Below are positions 17,249 through 26,839 of a stretch of DNA of 64,000 nucleotides, piece after piece; position 1 is the stretch's first letter; every line of letters begins with the position of its first letter. The stretch covers positions 2,666,001 to 2,730,000 of the forward strand of contig NZ_CP062948.1 of NCBI RefSeq assembly GCF_014898175.1, read 5' to 3'. This DNA comes from Bifidobacterium lemurum (lineage in GTDB: Bacteria; Actinomycetota; Actinomycetes; Actinomycetales; Bifidobacteriaceae). The notes beneath the pieces are model-generated. The model was not told where the DNA came from. It saw nothing but the letters and a program-made list of their open reading frames with translations, and searched no databases. The position numbers and the translations under genes are program-made.

Positions 17249-18565
17249 TCACTTGGCCAGGCCGGATTCGCGCAATGCGGCGAACGCGCCCTTCAGATCG
17301 TCGAGGATGTCCTCGATGTTCTCGATGCCGATGGACAGGCGGATGGTGCCCTGGTGGATGCCCTGGTCCTCGAGCTCCTCCAGCGTCTCCTGCGAGTGCG
17401 TGGTGGAGGCCGGGTGGATCACGAGGCTCTTCGCGTCGGCCACGTTGGCCAGCAGGGAGAACAGGTGCAGGTTGTCGATGAACACGCGCGCCGCGTCCTT
17501 GCCGCCCTTGATGTCGAAGGTGAAGATCGAGCCGCCGCCGTTCGGGAAGTACTTCTTGTACAGCTCGTGGTCCTTGCGGCCTTCGATCGAGGGGTGCGAG
17601 ACGGATTCGACCTCGGGCACGGTCCGCAGATACTCGACGACCTTGAGCGCGTTTTCGACATGGCGTTCGACGCGCAGGGACAGCGTTTCGACGCCCTGCA
17701 GCAGCAGGAACGCGGAGAACGGGCTCAGGGTGGCGCCGGTGTCGCGCAGCAGGATGGCGCGCACGCGGGTCACGAACGCGGCCCCGCCCAGCGCCTCATA
17801 GAAGTTCAGACCATGGTAGGAGGGGTCCGGTTCGGTCAGCGTCGGGAACTTGCCCGGCACGGCCGCCCAATCGAACTTGCCGCCTTCGACGATCACGCCG
17901 CCCAGCGTGGTGCCGTGGCCGCCGATGAACTTGGTGGCGGACTCCACCACGATGTCCGCGCCGTGCTCCAGCGGACGGAACAGGTACGGGGTGGCGAAGG
18001 TGTTGTCGACGACCACCGGCAGGTTGTGCCTGTGCGCGATTTCGGTGATGGCCTCGAAGTCGGGCAGGTCGGCGTTCGGGTTGCCGAAGGTCTCGAAGTA
18101 GACGAGCTTGGTGTTCTCCTGGATGGCGTTCTCGAACTCGGCCGGATCGTCGGTGTCCACGAAGGTGGTGGTGATGCCGTCGCGGCGCAGCGTGTGGCGC
18201 AGCAGGTTGTAGGTGCCGCCGTAGATGTTCTTGGCGGAGACGATGTGGTCGCCGGACTGGGTGATGTTGCGCACCGCGTATTCGACGGCCGCGGCGCCCG
18301 ATGCGACGGCCAGGCCGGCGGTGCCGCCTTCGAGGGCAGCGATGCGGTCCTCGAACACGCCCTGGGTGGAGTTGGTCAGGCGTCCGTAGATGTTGCCGGC
18401 GTCAGCCAGACCGAAGCGCGCCTCGGCGTGGTCGAAGTTGTGGAAGACGTAGCTGGTGGTCTGGTAGATCGGCACGGCGCGCGCGTCGGTCGCCGGGTCG
18501 GCCTGCTCCTGGCCGACGTGCAGCTGCAGGGTTTCGAAACGGTAGTTCGCGTTCTTCTCAGCCAT
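17249..18565 (-). CDS. metY: O-acetylhomoserine sulfhydrylase
   Basis: A 438-residue PLP-dependent Cys/Met metabolism enzyme that makes homocysteine from O-acetylhomoserine and sulfide. [20 protein letters not shown] and [11 protein letters not shown] near the start are family hallmarks. The PLP lysine is in [17 protein letters not shown] near residue 212. [14 protein letters not shown] and [14 protein letters not shown] segments bind PLP and substrate. The length fits MetY rather than the shorter cystathionine enzymes (about 380-400). GGAAGGG upstream supports the start. The gene is monocistronic. Confidence 0.9.
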   Translation of the reverse strand: MAEKNANYRFETLQLHVGQEQADPATDARAVPIYQTTSYVFHNFDHAEARFGLADAGNIYGRLTNSTQGVFEDRIAALEGGTAGLAVASGAAAVEYAVRNITQSGDHIVSAKNIYGGTYNLLRHTLRRDGITTTFVDTDDPAEFENAIQENTKLVYFETFGNPNADLPDFEAITEIAHRHNLPVVVDNTFATPYLFRPLEHGADIVVESATKFIGGHGTTLGGVIVEGGKFDWAAVPGKFPTLTEPDPSYHGLNFYEALGGAAFVTRVRAILLRDTGATLSPFSAFLLLQGVETLSLRVERHVENALKVVEYLRTVPEVESVSHPSIEGRKDHELYKKYFPNGGGSIFTFDIKGGKDAARVFIDNLHLFSLLANVADAKSLVIHPASTTHSQETLEELEDQGIHQGTIRLSIGIENIEDILDDLKGAFAALRESGLAK

Positions 18566-18951
18566 GATGGTGTTCCCTTCCGTGTGGTGAGGCTGGTGTG
18601 GTTCGTTTCCGTCCGTCGCCCGTCCGCCGTGAGGCGGGTTGGCGAGGTGATGGTTATGAAGCTACCTGCGCGGATCCGCGCTGCGCAAGCCGAACGCTAT
18701 CGCCGTTGCTTATGACCCTCTCTAACTCGTTGGGATCATTGGGATGACTCACCGCCCAACCGGTCGGAATCCACGCCTAAGTCCGATGCGACACGCCGAT
18801 ACGACGGCTTGCGCGTCCTCTCCGCGGCCGTCCGACGGCATGTTCCGCCGAGACGATTCCCGTCGGATTGCGGACATGTCCCGCACGCCCGCCGCCCATC
18901 CGTTACAGTCGGTACCAGCAGTATCGTTCCATTGCCCTTCTGGAGGTTTCG
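18566..18951. other. Intergenic region between divergent metY and pyridoxal/pyridoxamine kinase genes
   Basis: This 386-base gap must carry the promoters of both flanking genes. I see no conserved open frame and no recognisable riboswitch. GGAAGGG (metY) and TGGAGG (kinase) are the ribosome binding sites at its edges. Confidence 0.6.
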
Positions 18952-19824
18952 ATGACCGACGTCACCCTGTTCGACCGCGACCCGCATTACATTCCGCGCG
19001 TGGCCGCCGTGCATGATATGTGCGGCTACGGCAAGTGCTCGCTGACCGCCGCGATTCCGATCCTGTCGGCCGCGGGCTGCGACGTGTGCCCGGTGCCCAC
19101 CGCCCTGTTCTCCGCGCATACGATGTACGCCGACTACACCTTCCACGACACCACCGAGATCCTCGACGGCTATCTCGACGCGTGGCGCAAGGAGAACGTC
19201 GAGCTCGACGGCGTCTATTCGGGTTTTCTCGGATCCGCCGAACAGGTGGCGTTGATCCAGCGCCTCTACCGCGAGTATCCCGGCGCGCTGCGTCTGGTCG
19301 ATCCGGTGATGGGCGACGGCGGCAAGATGTATCCGACCTACACCGAGGAGCTGTGCCGGGCGATGGGCGCGCTGGCCGACGGCGCGGACGTGCTGATGCC
19401 GAATCTGACCGAGGCGAGCATTCTGACCGGCCGCGACTATCCGGGCCAGAACCTCACCGACGCCGAGGCCGAGGATTGGCTGGACGCGTTGCTGGCTTTG
19501 GGCGCGAAGAACGCGGTCTTGAAGGGCGTCGACCGTGAAGACGGCACGCTGCGCAACTTCGTGGCTTCGGCCGAAACCGGCGCGGCCGCGAAGGTCGAAC
19601 TTGTGCATGAGAAGCTGCCGTATATGATCCACGGCACCGGCGACGCGTTCGCTTCAGCCCTGTGCGGCGCGGTGATGGCGGGACGTCCGCTGGGAGAGTC
19701 CGCGAGGATCGCCGGCGAGTTCGTGCGCCATGCGATGGAAAGCACCCGCAACCAGCCGCGTTTCGAGGAGCGCGGCGTGAGCTTCGAACTCAATCTGGGC
19801 GAGCTGACCGGATTGGTCAAGTAG
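18952..19824 (+). CDS. Pyridoxal/pyridoxamine kinase
   Basis: A 290-residue ribokinase-fold enzyme that phosphorylates pyridoxal, pyridoxamine or pyridoxine in vitamin B6 salvage. VHDMCGYGKCSLTAAIPILS near residue 22 is the substrate-binding N-terminus of the PdxK/PdxY type, and VDPVMGDGGKMYPTYTEEL follows near 120. The C-terminal IHGTGDAFASALCGAVMAG contains the catalytic Asp and anion hole. GGAGG seven bases before 18952 sets the start over an upstream in-frame ATG. It is divergent from metY, whose product needs PLP. Confidence 0.9.
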   Translation: MTDVTLFDRDPHYIPRVAAVHDMCGYGKCSLTAAIPILSAAGCDVCPVPTALFSAHTMYADYTFHDTTEILDGYLDAWRKENVELDGVYSGFLGSAEQVALIQRLYREYPGALRLVDPVMGDGGKMYPTYTEELCRAMGALADGADVLMPNLTEASILTGRDYPGQNLTDAEAEDWLDALLALGAKNAVLKGVDREDGTLRNFVASAETGAAAKVELVHEKLPYMIHGTGDAFASALCGAVMAGRPLGESARIAGEFVRHAMESTRNQPRFEERGVSFELNLGELTGLVK

Positions 19825-19868
19825 TCTTTCGGGTCGCGTCTTTTCGCGGCCCGTTCGTTGTTCCTCTG

Positions 19869-19893
19869 ATGGCCGTTCTTCGGGAACGGCCAT
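19869..19893 (+). terminator. Rho-independent terminator after the pyridoxal kinase
   Basis: ATGGCCGTTC pairs with GAACGGCCAT around a UUCGG loop and is followed by TTTT. Confidence 0.9.
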
Positions 19894-20053
19894 TTTTGTT
19901 GCGCCCGCAAGCGGTTATCCACAGGGTCGCGAAATCGGTGGAAATCCCAAAAGTTATCCACCGTGAATCCACGACACGCCAATTCCCCATCGCTGGATTC
20001 ACATTTCCCGATTCCGCTTGTGCGCAGCCATGGGCATCGCCGACAGTGGAATC

Positions 20054-20578
20054 ATGAACACCACAGCACTTTCGCCCACACGTACGCCGGCGCGGCTCCC
20101 GGCGTTTTCCCAGCAGCTTCCCCAGACGCGGCCGGCGGCACCGTCGACCCACATGGAAACATCCGCCGCGGGTGAGAGCGCGCTGCCGGACCTCGCCATG
20201 CGGCTGTGCGACCGCCGACTCACCGCCAAACAGTTCGGCGCGGCAGGTGAGGATTACGCGGTCGCATGGCTGCGTTCGCACGACTGGACGATACTCGACC
20301 GCAATTGGCAGACGCGTCACGGCGAACTTGACATCGTGGCGATGGATCCGCGCCATGTCATCGCCTTCGTCGAAGTCAAAACCCGACGCTCCCTGCACTA
20401 CGGGCTGCCCCAAGAGGCGGTCACGCACGACAAACAGCAGCATCTGCGCCACGCCGCCGTCGAATGGCTGATGGAGCCGACGCATCGCATCGCGCATCAC
20501 GGCGTGCGTTTCGACGTCATCACCATCGTGCCTCGCGGGCACAGACCCGTGATCAATCACATCATCAACGCGTTCTAA
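20054..20578 (+). CDS. yraN: YraN family (UPF0102) protein
   Basis: An endonuclease-fold protein. The conserved domain begins at TAKQFGAAGEDYAVAWLRSH and carries the restriction-like active-site residues in HGELDIVAMD (Asp) and AFVEVKTRR (Glu, Lys). The family is usually about 120 residues; here about 60 extra low-complexity residues precede it. The start is uncertain: a TTG at 20018, ATGs at 20030 and 20054 and an ATG at 20153 are in frame and none has a strong ribosome binding site. It heads the yraN-comM-dprA cluster typical of actinobacteria. Confidence 0.8.
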   Translation: MNTTALSPTRTPARLPAFSQQLPQTRPAAPSTHMETSAAGESALPDLAMRLCDRRLTAKQFGAAGEDYAVAWLRSHDWTILDRNWQTRHGELDIVAMDPRHVIAFVEVKTRRSLHYGLPQEAVTHDKQQHLRHAAVEWLMEPTHRIAHHGVRFDVITIVPRGHRPVINHIINAF

Positions 20579-20631
20579 CACGCCCGCGGCCCATACGGAC
20601 GCCGCGCCGACATCGAAAGGAGGTGGGGAGG

Positions 20632-22170
20632 ATGCCCATCGGTAGCACGCTGTCGGTCGGACTGATCGGATTGAAGGCGTTCATCATCCAATTGCAGGCT
20701 TTCGTCAGTCCCGGTCTGCCGTATTTCTCCATCATCGGCCTGCCCGACACCTCGCTGTCGGAGGCGCGCGAACGGGTGAAATCCGCCTGCCAGGCCACCG
20801 GATTCACTTGGCCGTCCGTGCGGGTCACGGTGAATATGAGTCCGGCGAGCCTGCCCAAACGCGGTTCCTCCCATGATCTGGCGATCGCGGCGAGCGTCCT
20901 GTCGGCGGCGGGCGCGATTCCGGCCGACTGTCTGGCCGACACCATCGTGTTGGGCGAGGTGAATCTGGACGGTTCCGTGCTGCCCATCAACGGATTGCTG
21001 CCGATTCTGCTGCGCGCGCGGGAACGAGGTATCCGCAATATCATCGTGCCGCACTCCAATCGGGACGAGGCCGAGATGATCGACGGAATGCATGTGGTCG
21101 CCGTGCGCCATGTGGGCGAGCTCATCGAACTGATGGGAGGCGATGCCAAATACACGTTGCCCGATGACCCGGCTCCCGCAGGCGACCCGTCCGCGGCCGA
21201 TATCGCCATGCGGTCCGCCGTCAAAGCGGGCGATATGCGCGAGGTGCTTGGTCAGGAGAGCGCCAAACGCGCGCTCGAGGTCGCGGCCGCCGGCGGGCAT
21301 CACATTCTGATGACCGGCCCGCCCGGCACGGGCAAAACCATGCTCGCCTCGCGTCTGCCCGGCATCATGTGCCCGCTGAACGAGGCGGAGCAGCTCGAAG
21401 TGGCGTCGATCCGCTCGCTGTGCGGCACGCTTCCCCAATACGGCATCAGCGATGTGCCGCCGTTCGAAGCGCCGCACCACACCTCGTCGACGGCGGCGCT
21501 GGTGGGAGGCGGCGCTGGTTTGGCCACACCGGGCGCGATCACGCGCGCGCATCGCGGCGTGCTGTTCATGGACGAGGCGCCGGAGTTCTCCGCCCGCACC
21601 CTGCAAACCCTGCGCGAACCGTTGGAATCGGGGTATGTGGCATTATCCCGGGCGAAAGGCACCACCTACTATCCGGCCCGTTTCCAACTGGTGATGGCCA
21701 GCAATCCCTGTCCCTGCGGCTATTCCTTCGGCAACGGCGAATTGTGCACCTGCCGGGAGAAGGATCGCATCCGCTATTTCGCACGCCTGTCCGGACCGAT
21801 TCTCGACCGCATCGACATCCAGATCCAAGTGCCGCCGGTCTCCCGCATCGCAAGCGCCAACGCCGATCCCGGAGAGGCGAGCGAAACGATCCGCGGCCGC
21901 GTCGCACAGGCGCGGAGGGCCGCGGCGGAACGCTTCCGTCAAAACGGGTGGAGCTGCAACGCGCAGGTTTCCGGCTCTTGGCTGCACCGCAACACCTCCC
22001 AACATGCGATGACTCTGGTGAACCAGGCCTTGTCGACGCAACGGCTGACGCTGCGCGGCGCCGATCGGGCGATGCGCCTGGCGTGGACGTTGGCCGACCT
22101 CGCGGGAGCGACCAGTCCCGACGTCGATATGATGAGCCAGGCCATCGCCATGAAAACCCGGGAGTTCTGA
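20632..22170 (+). CDS. comM: YifB/ComM family Mg-chelatase-like AAA ATPase
   Basis: A 512-residue AAA+ protein linked to DNA uptake and branch migration during natural transformation in other bacteria. The N-terminal ChlI-like domain has PYFSIIGLPDTSLSEARERV. Walker A is GPPGTGKTMLASRLPGIM near residue 226, Walker B is GVLFMDEAPEFS, and the Cys-rich insert MASNPCPCGY with CTCREK is diagnostic. The C-terminal domain reads LSTQRLTLRGADRAMRLAWT. The start at 20632 follows an unusually strong site, GAAAGGAGGTGGGGAGG. dprA starts two bases after its stop. Confidence 0.93.
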   Translation: MPIGSTLSVGLIGLKAFIIQLQAFVSPGLPYFSIIGLPDTSLSEARERVKSACQATGFTWPSVRVTVNMSPASLPKRGSSHDLAIAASVLSAAGAIPADCLADTIVLGEVNLDGSVLPINGLLPILLRARERGIRNIIVPHSNRDEAEMIDGMHVVAVRHVGELIELMGGDAKYTLPDDPAPAGDPSAADIAMRSAVKAGDMREVLGQESAKRALEVAAAGGHHILMTGPPGTGKTMLASRLPGIMCPLNEAEQLEVASIRSLCGTLPQYGISDVPPFEAPHHTSSTAALVGGGAGLATPGAITRAHRGVLFMDEAPEFSARTLQTLREPLESGYVALSRAKGTTYYPARFQLVMASNPCPCGYSFGNGELCTCREKDRIRYFARLSGPILDRIDIQIQVPPVSRIASANADPGEASETIRGRVAQARRAAAERFRQNGWSCNAQVSGSWLHRNTSQHAMTLVNQALSTQRLTLRGADRAMRLAWTLADLAGATSPDVDMMSQAIAMKTREF

Positions 22171-22171
22171 C

Positions 22172-23851
22172 ATGAACGGCACGACCCACCCACCGGCTCC
22201 CGCACGCACGGCATCCATCGCCGAACCCGATGCGGAGACCCTGTATCGCGCGGCGCTCACCTTCCTGCTCGACGGTGCCGACGCGTTCATGGTCGCCCTG
22301 CTCAAAGGCAGTCCCAGCGCCGAAGAGCTGTGGAACCTGTTGGCCGAGACCGCGCCCGGACACAGCGACGACGGCGCGCGAAACGCTTTGGGAGAACTCG
22401 ACCGAACCTTCGCCACAGGCATCGCCCGTTGGGGACGTTCCGTCACCCCACAGGCGATGAACGCCTTCCACACCTCGCTGGCACGCTGGCATGCGCGTAT
22501 GGGCGAGATGCCTTCGGCGCGGGTGACCACGCTCGGCGAATGGTTCACCGCCGAAGGCACGCAATGGATCATCGCCCCGCACCATCGATGTTGGCCCGAA
22601 CAGGTGATGGATCTGTCGATCCGTTCGGATTGGGCGCCTCCGTTGTGCCTGTGGGGCAAAGGGGATCCTCGGGCGCTGGTCAGCTGCCCGAAACCGATCG
22701 GCGTCGTCGGCTCGCGCGACATCAGCGATTACGGGCGATACGTGGCGCATACCGTCGCCGAACAAGCCGCAGCCGCAGGACATACGGTGGTGTCGGGAGG
22801 GGCGATGGGAGTGGACGCGGCAGCCCATTGGGGCGCGTTGCGCGCGGCGGAGAATCCGCCGCTGAACCATGCGGGACGAACCGTGGCCGTGTTCGCCGGA
22901 GGGCTGCATCATATGGGGCCGTTGCGCAACAAGCAGCTGTTCGAACGCATCGAGGCGAATCATGGCGCGTTGATCAGCGAGTTGTGCCCCGGAACGATTC
23001 CCGAGGCCCGCCGTTTCCTGCTGCGCAACCGCATCATCGCGGCGTTGAGCTCCACGCTGGTGGTCGCCCAGGCGCGCCTGCGGTCGGGCGCGTTGAACAC
23101 GGCCGGATGGGCGGCGGAATTGGAACGCGAAGTGTACGCCGCGCCCGGAGACATCAACTCCCCCGTCAACGCGGGATGCAACGCGATCATCAGTCAGAAC
23201 AAGGCGATGCTGCTGTGCGCGGCCACCTCGATCGAGGACATCTGCCACGAACCGCACCAACCCGCATGGCCCTCGACGGATCCCACGCAACCCGAATCAC
23301 ACGCCTCCCCGGCGGCACCGCCGAAGACCATGCCATCACACCCGCAGGTCGCGCACCTGTCATCCCAGGCCCATCTCAACGGCGATGCAGACGCGGCGTC
23401 GGAGTCGGAACAAAGCGAACCCATAAGCCACAGCACGTCGACCGTGCCATCGGATTCGGCGGAGCGACCGGCGTCGAAATCGTCGCCCATACCGGATCCG
23501 CGCGACGTCGCGAGCAAACGCGATCGCAGGCAGGAGGCCGCGACCGCACGGCCGACGACAACCGATGCCGTTCCTCTCCAATCGACGGATTCCGCGCCCG
23601 AGGTTTCACAGGCCGAACCCGCCATCGCGTTGACCGCGGCGCAACAGCTCATGATGACGCTTATCGCCGACTGTCGGGCCCAGCATCTCCACCCCACGCC
23701 GGACGCGCTGCTCGGAGCTCTGCGCCGAGAGCGGAACGACGGCGACCACTCCATCGCCAAGGTGATGAAGACCTTGGGAGAGCTGGAACTCCTTGGCGTC
23801 GTCGATTTGGACGGCGGCGTCGCCACTCCCGCCGGCGACGCGCCGTCATGA
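22172..23851 (+). CDS. dprA: DNA processing protein DprA with extended C-terminus
   Basis: A 559-residue protein that binds single-stranded DNA and loads RecA during transformation. The Rossmann-like core has GVVGSRDISDYGRYVAH near residue 175, SGGAMGVDAAAHWGAL near 208, and ARRFLLRNRIIAALSSTLVV near 280. After residue about 360 comes a Ser/Ala/Glu-rich, probably disordered stretch of roughly 100 residues. It leads to a C-terminal winged helix (LMMTLIADCRAQHLHPTPDA onwards). Typical DprA proteins are 280-400 residues, so the linker is long. It is translationally coupled to comM. Confidence 0.92.
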   Translation: MNGTTHPPAPARTASIAEPDAETLYRAALTFLLDGADAFMVALLKGSPSAEELWNLLAETAPGHSDDGARNALGELDRTFATGIARWGRSVTPQAMNAFHTSLARWHARMGEMPSARVTTLGEWFTAEGTQWIIAPHHRCWPEQVMDLSIRSDWAPPLCLWGKGDPRALVSCPKPIGVVGSRDISDYGRYVAHTVAEQAAAAGHTVVSGGAMGVDAAAHWGALRAAENPPLNHAGRTVAVFAGGLHHMGPLRNKQLFERIEANHGALISELCPGTIPEARRFLLRNRIIAALSSTLVVAQARLRSGALNTAGWAAELEREVYAAPGDINSPVNAGCNAIISQNKAMLLCAATSIEDICHEPHQPAWPSTDPTQPESHASPAAPPKTMPSHPQVAHLSSQAHLNGDADAASESEQSEPISHSTSTVPSDSAERPASKSSPIPDPRDVASKRDRRQEAATARPTTTDAVPLQSTDSAPEVSQAEPAIALTAAQQLMMTLIADCRAQHLHPTPDALLGALRRERNDGDHSIAKVMKTLGELELLGVVDLDGGVATPAGDAPS

Positions 23852-23914
23852 TACGACAACACCCGCACGGCCGTCGCGACACCGTCGGTCCGCCCTTGTG
23901 GGACAATCGTGGGT

Positions 23915-25783
23915 ATGAGTCCGAAGCAGTTGGAAGATATGTATGATGCGGTGATCGTCGGCGCCGGAGCGGCCGGACTGTCGGCGGCGCTGGGGTTGCT
24001 GAACTCCCAGGAAACGAAGGATCTGCGCGCGCAGGGTCTCGATCCGAAAGTGCTGGTGATATCCAAACTCCAGCCGTTGCGTTCGCATACCGGTTCGGCC
24101 GAAGGCGGCATCGCCGCGTCCCTGGGCAATGTGGACGCCGACGATTGGCATTGGCATTATTACGACACCGTCAAAGGCGGCGATTGGCTGGTCGATCAGG
24201 ATGCGGCGCAGCTGCTCGCCCAATACGCCCCTGAGACCGTGATCAATCTGGAACGTCAGGGAGTGGCGTTCTCGCGCACCGACGACGGTCATATCGCGCA
24301 GCGTCGTTTCGGCGGCCATACCAAGGATTTCGGAGGAGAGCCGGCGAAGCGCGCCGCGTACGCGGCCGACCGTGTGGGGCATCAGATCCTGCACACCCTG
24401 TGGCAGCAATGCGTGGCGGCCGGCGTCGAATTCGCCGAGGAATGGTATGTGACCGATCTGGCGCTCACTGACGACAGGTCGCGCGTGGCCGGCGTGGTCG
24501 CCTATGACACGCATACGGGCAAAACGCATGCCGTGCGCGCGCATAACGTGCTGCTGGCCACGGGCGGCGCGGGCCGTTTGTTCCACACCACATCGAATTC
24601 GTGGGATCTGACCGGAGACGGCATGGCGTTGGCTCTGGCCGCCGGACTGCAGCTGGAGGATGCGGAATTCGTCCAGTTCCATCCCACCGGTCTGGCCCAT
24701 ACCGGTATTCTGCTCTCCGAGGCGTCGCGCGCCGAAGGCGGCATCCTACGCAATGCGGACGGCGAGGCCTTCATGGCCCGTTATGCGCCTGAGCATAAGG
24801 ATCTTGCGGCCCGCGATGTGGTGAGCCGCTCCGTCATGGCCGAAATCGACGCGGGACGCGGCGTGGCCGACCCCAAGGATCCGGACGGTCCGAAGGATTG
24901 CGTCTGGCTGGATCTGACCGGCGTCGATGAGGCGCATATGCTCACCGTGCTGCCGCAGGTGGTGGAAACGGTCAAACAGTATGCGAATCTTGACCCGGCC
25001 AAGGATTGGGTGCCGATCAAGCCGACCGCGCATTACACGATGGGCGGCATCCCCGTCACCACGGAGGGTGAGGTCTATCAATGGGCCGATGGCGCGCGTC
25101 ATATCGTCGCCGGCTTGTTCGCCGCGGGTGAATGCTCCTGCGTGTCCGTGCATGGCGCGAACCGTTTGGGCGGCAACTCCCTGCTCGACGCCTGTCTGTT
25201 CGGCACGCGCGCCGGGTCGGCATTGGCCGCCCGCATCGCCGACGATCCTGTGGACGGACCGATGGCCGACCCCGATATCGACGGCGCGCTGGAACAGGCC
25301 GTCGACGCCGTCAAATCCACCCGTGAGACCGAATTGAACGCGCTGCTCGCCGCCCCGACCGAATCTGAGGAGGAAGCGGACCCGCGTGACGACAACCCAT
25401 ACGCGTTGATGGCCGAATTGGGTTCCGTGATGGAGCGGGCCGCCGCCGTGCGCTGCGACGCCGATAGTCTGGCCGAAGCGATGGCCGCGTTGCGCGGCGA
25501 TCTCGCGCCCCGTGCGGCGGCTTTGTCCGCACATGAGAAAACCGCCGCATTCAACCAGGAGATCACCGCCATCTGGGAGATCCGTCATCTCCTTGCCTTG
25601 GCCGAGGCGGTGCTCACCGCCTCCGACGCTCGCCACGAGTCGCGCGGCTCGTTGAAACGCACCGATTTCCCCGAACGCGACGACGAACGCTTCCTCGCGC
25701 ATTCGATGACCGACGGCGAAGGCACGGTCGTCTGGCAGCCGGTGCGCATCGTGGATATGCCGCCGCAGAAGCGCGAATACTAA
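23915..25783 (+). CDS. sdhA: Succinate dehydrogenase/fumarate reductase flavoprotein subunit
   Basis: A 622-residue FAD enzyme interconverting succinate and fumarate. The FAD motif DAVIVGAGAAGLSAALGLL is at residues 13-31. SHTGSAEGGIAASLGN near 60 contains the His that normally holds covalent FAD. HPTGLAHTGILLSEASRAEG near 265 and HYTMGGIPVTTEG near 380 carry substrate and active-site residues, and CVSVHGANRLGGNSLLDA near 420 is the second flavin site. A GTG two codons upstream is an alternative start. The iron-sulfur gene follows after 12 bases. No cytochrome b anchor gene is present. Confidence 0.9.
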   Translation: MSPKQLEDMYDAVIVGAGAAGLSAALGLLNSQETKDLRAQGLDPKVLVISKLQPLRSHTGSAEGGIAASLGNVDADDWHWHYYDTVKGGDWLVDQDAAQLLAQYAPETVINLERQGVAFSRTDDGHIAQRRFGGHTKDFGGEPAKRAAYAADRVGHQILHTLWQQCVAAGVEFAEEWYVTDLALTDDRSRVAGVVAYDTHTGKTHAVRAHNVLLATGGAGRLFHTTSNSWDLTGDGMALALAAGLQLEDAEFVQFHPTGLAHTGILLSEASRAEGGILRNADGEAFMARYAPEHKDLAARDVVSRSVMAEIDAGRGVADPKDPDGPKDCVWLDLTGVDEAHMLTVLPQVVETVKQYANLDPAKDWVPIKPTAHYTMGGIPVTTEGEVYQWADGARHIVAGLFAAGECSCVSVHGANRLGGNSLLDACLFGTRAGSALAARIADDPVDGPMADPDIDGALEQAVDAVKSTRETELNALLAAPTESEEEADPRDDNPYALMAELGSVMERAAAVRCDADSLAEAMAALRGDLAPRAAALSAHEKTAAFNQEITAIWEIRHLLALAEAVLTASDARHESRGSLKRTDFPERDDERFLAHSMTDGEGTVVWQPVRIVDMPPQKREY

Positions 25784-25795
25784 GGAGAGGAACGT

Positions 25796-26740
25796 ATGAC
25801 CAACACCACCGTGACTTTGCAGATCCATCGTTTCACCCCGCGTGCCGAGCGTGAGCGCGACCGTGCGCGCGGCGGCAGCCCGTTCGCGAAGAAAAGCTCG
25901 CCGTTCGGCGATTCCGGCGCCGCGTCCGCGCGTCGCCGTCCGCGTGGCAAGCAGTGGGTGCAGGAGTATGTGGTCGCCGCCAGCGCGGATGACAGCGTGC
26001 TCGACCTGTTGCTGACCATCAAACGCACCATGGATCCGACCCTCGCCTTCCGGTATTCCTGCGGGCACGGCATGTGCGGTTCGGATGCGGTGGCGATCAA
26101 CGGTACGCCGAATCTGTTGTGCACCGCCATGGTGAAGGATTGGGCGAAGCCCGCCGAAGCCGCCGCGTCCGTCGATGACGAGGGGTTCCGCGCGACCGGC
26201 GTCGCCGCGGCCGGTTCGGATGACGCGGTCGTCTCCGTCTCCCCCGTCGCCGATGCCGACGGCAGTCTGGGCGTGATCGAGCTCGCCGCGTTGCCCGGCT
26301 TCCCCGTGCAGCGCGATCTGATCGCCGACATCGATCCGATGCTCGACCAGATCCGTAAGCTCAAGCCCTATCTGCAGGCGGACGGCGTGCTCGCCACCAC
26401 CAGCGAGGGCAAAATCGACGTGTTCGAATATCTGCAGCATCCCGAACAGTTGGCGCAGTATGAGACGCTGACCAACTGCATCGCCTGCGGCGTGTGCGAG
26501 GGTCTGTGCCCGGTGTATGCCGGCGGCGACGCCTTCATCGGTCCGGCCGCACTGATTTGGGCCAGCCGTTTCGTCAACGACTCGCGCGACGAGCGGACCG
26601 CCGAGCGTCTGGAGGCCATCGACACCGCCGACGGCGTGGCCGCGTGCCAGTCGGTGCGCGCCTGCACGCGCCAATGCCCGCGTGGCATCGACGTGGGCGA
26701 GGAGATGTGGCAGATCGTGGCCAAGGTGCGCGAACGCTAG
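25796..26740 (+). CDS. sdhB: Succinate dehydrogenase/fumarate reductase iron-sulfur subunit
   Basis: A 314-residue electron-transfer subunit. The plant-type 2Fe-2S site is YSCGHGMCGSDAVAINGTPN with a fourth Cys in LLCTAMV. The C-terminal ferredoxin domain has CIACGVCEGLCPVY near residue 228 and CTRQCPRGID near 293 for the 4Fe-4S and 3Fe-4S clusters. An Arg/Ser-rich insertion sits at residues 20-50, and about 40 extra residues lie between the two halves. GGAGAGG supports the ATG. It forms a two-gene unit with the flavoprotein; membrane subunits are absent from the window. Confidence 0.9.
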   Translation: MTNTTVTLQIHRFTPRAERERDRARGGSPFAKKSSPFGDSGAASARRRPRGKQWVQEYVVAASADDSVLDLLLTIKRTMDPTLAFRYSCGHGMCGSDAVAINGTPNLLCTAMVKDWAKPAEAAASVDDEGFRATGVAAAGSDDAVVSVSPVADADGSLGVIELAALPGFPVQRDLIADIDPMLDQIRKLKPYLQADGVLATTSEGKIDVFEYLQHPEQLAQYETLTNCIACGVCEGLCPVYAGGDAFIGPAALIWASRFVNDSRDERTAERLEAIDTADGVAACQSVRACTRQCPRGIDVGEEMWQIVAKVRER

Positions 26741-26839
26741 CCGCGGCCGTTGCGAGGCGTCCGATATCGGCAATCGGCGGCGGCATGTTGCGCTCGCCGC
26801 GCTACCCGCCGCCTGAATGAAACGGTAGAGTGAGGATTT

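Noticed and set aside
18566..18951. SAM riboswitch or S-box before metY
   Set aside because: I could not find the conserved stems or a linked terminator; the gap has only promoters by inference.
21566..23290. 574-codon minus-strand frame over comM and dprA
   Set aside because: It is Arg/Pro/Ser-rich shadow coding opposite two well-supported genes.
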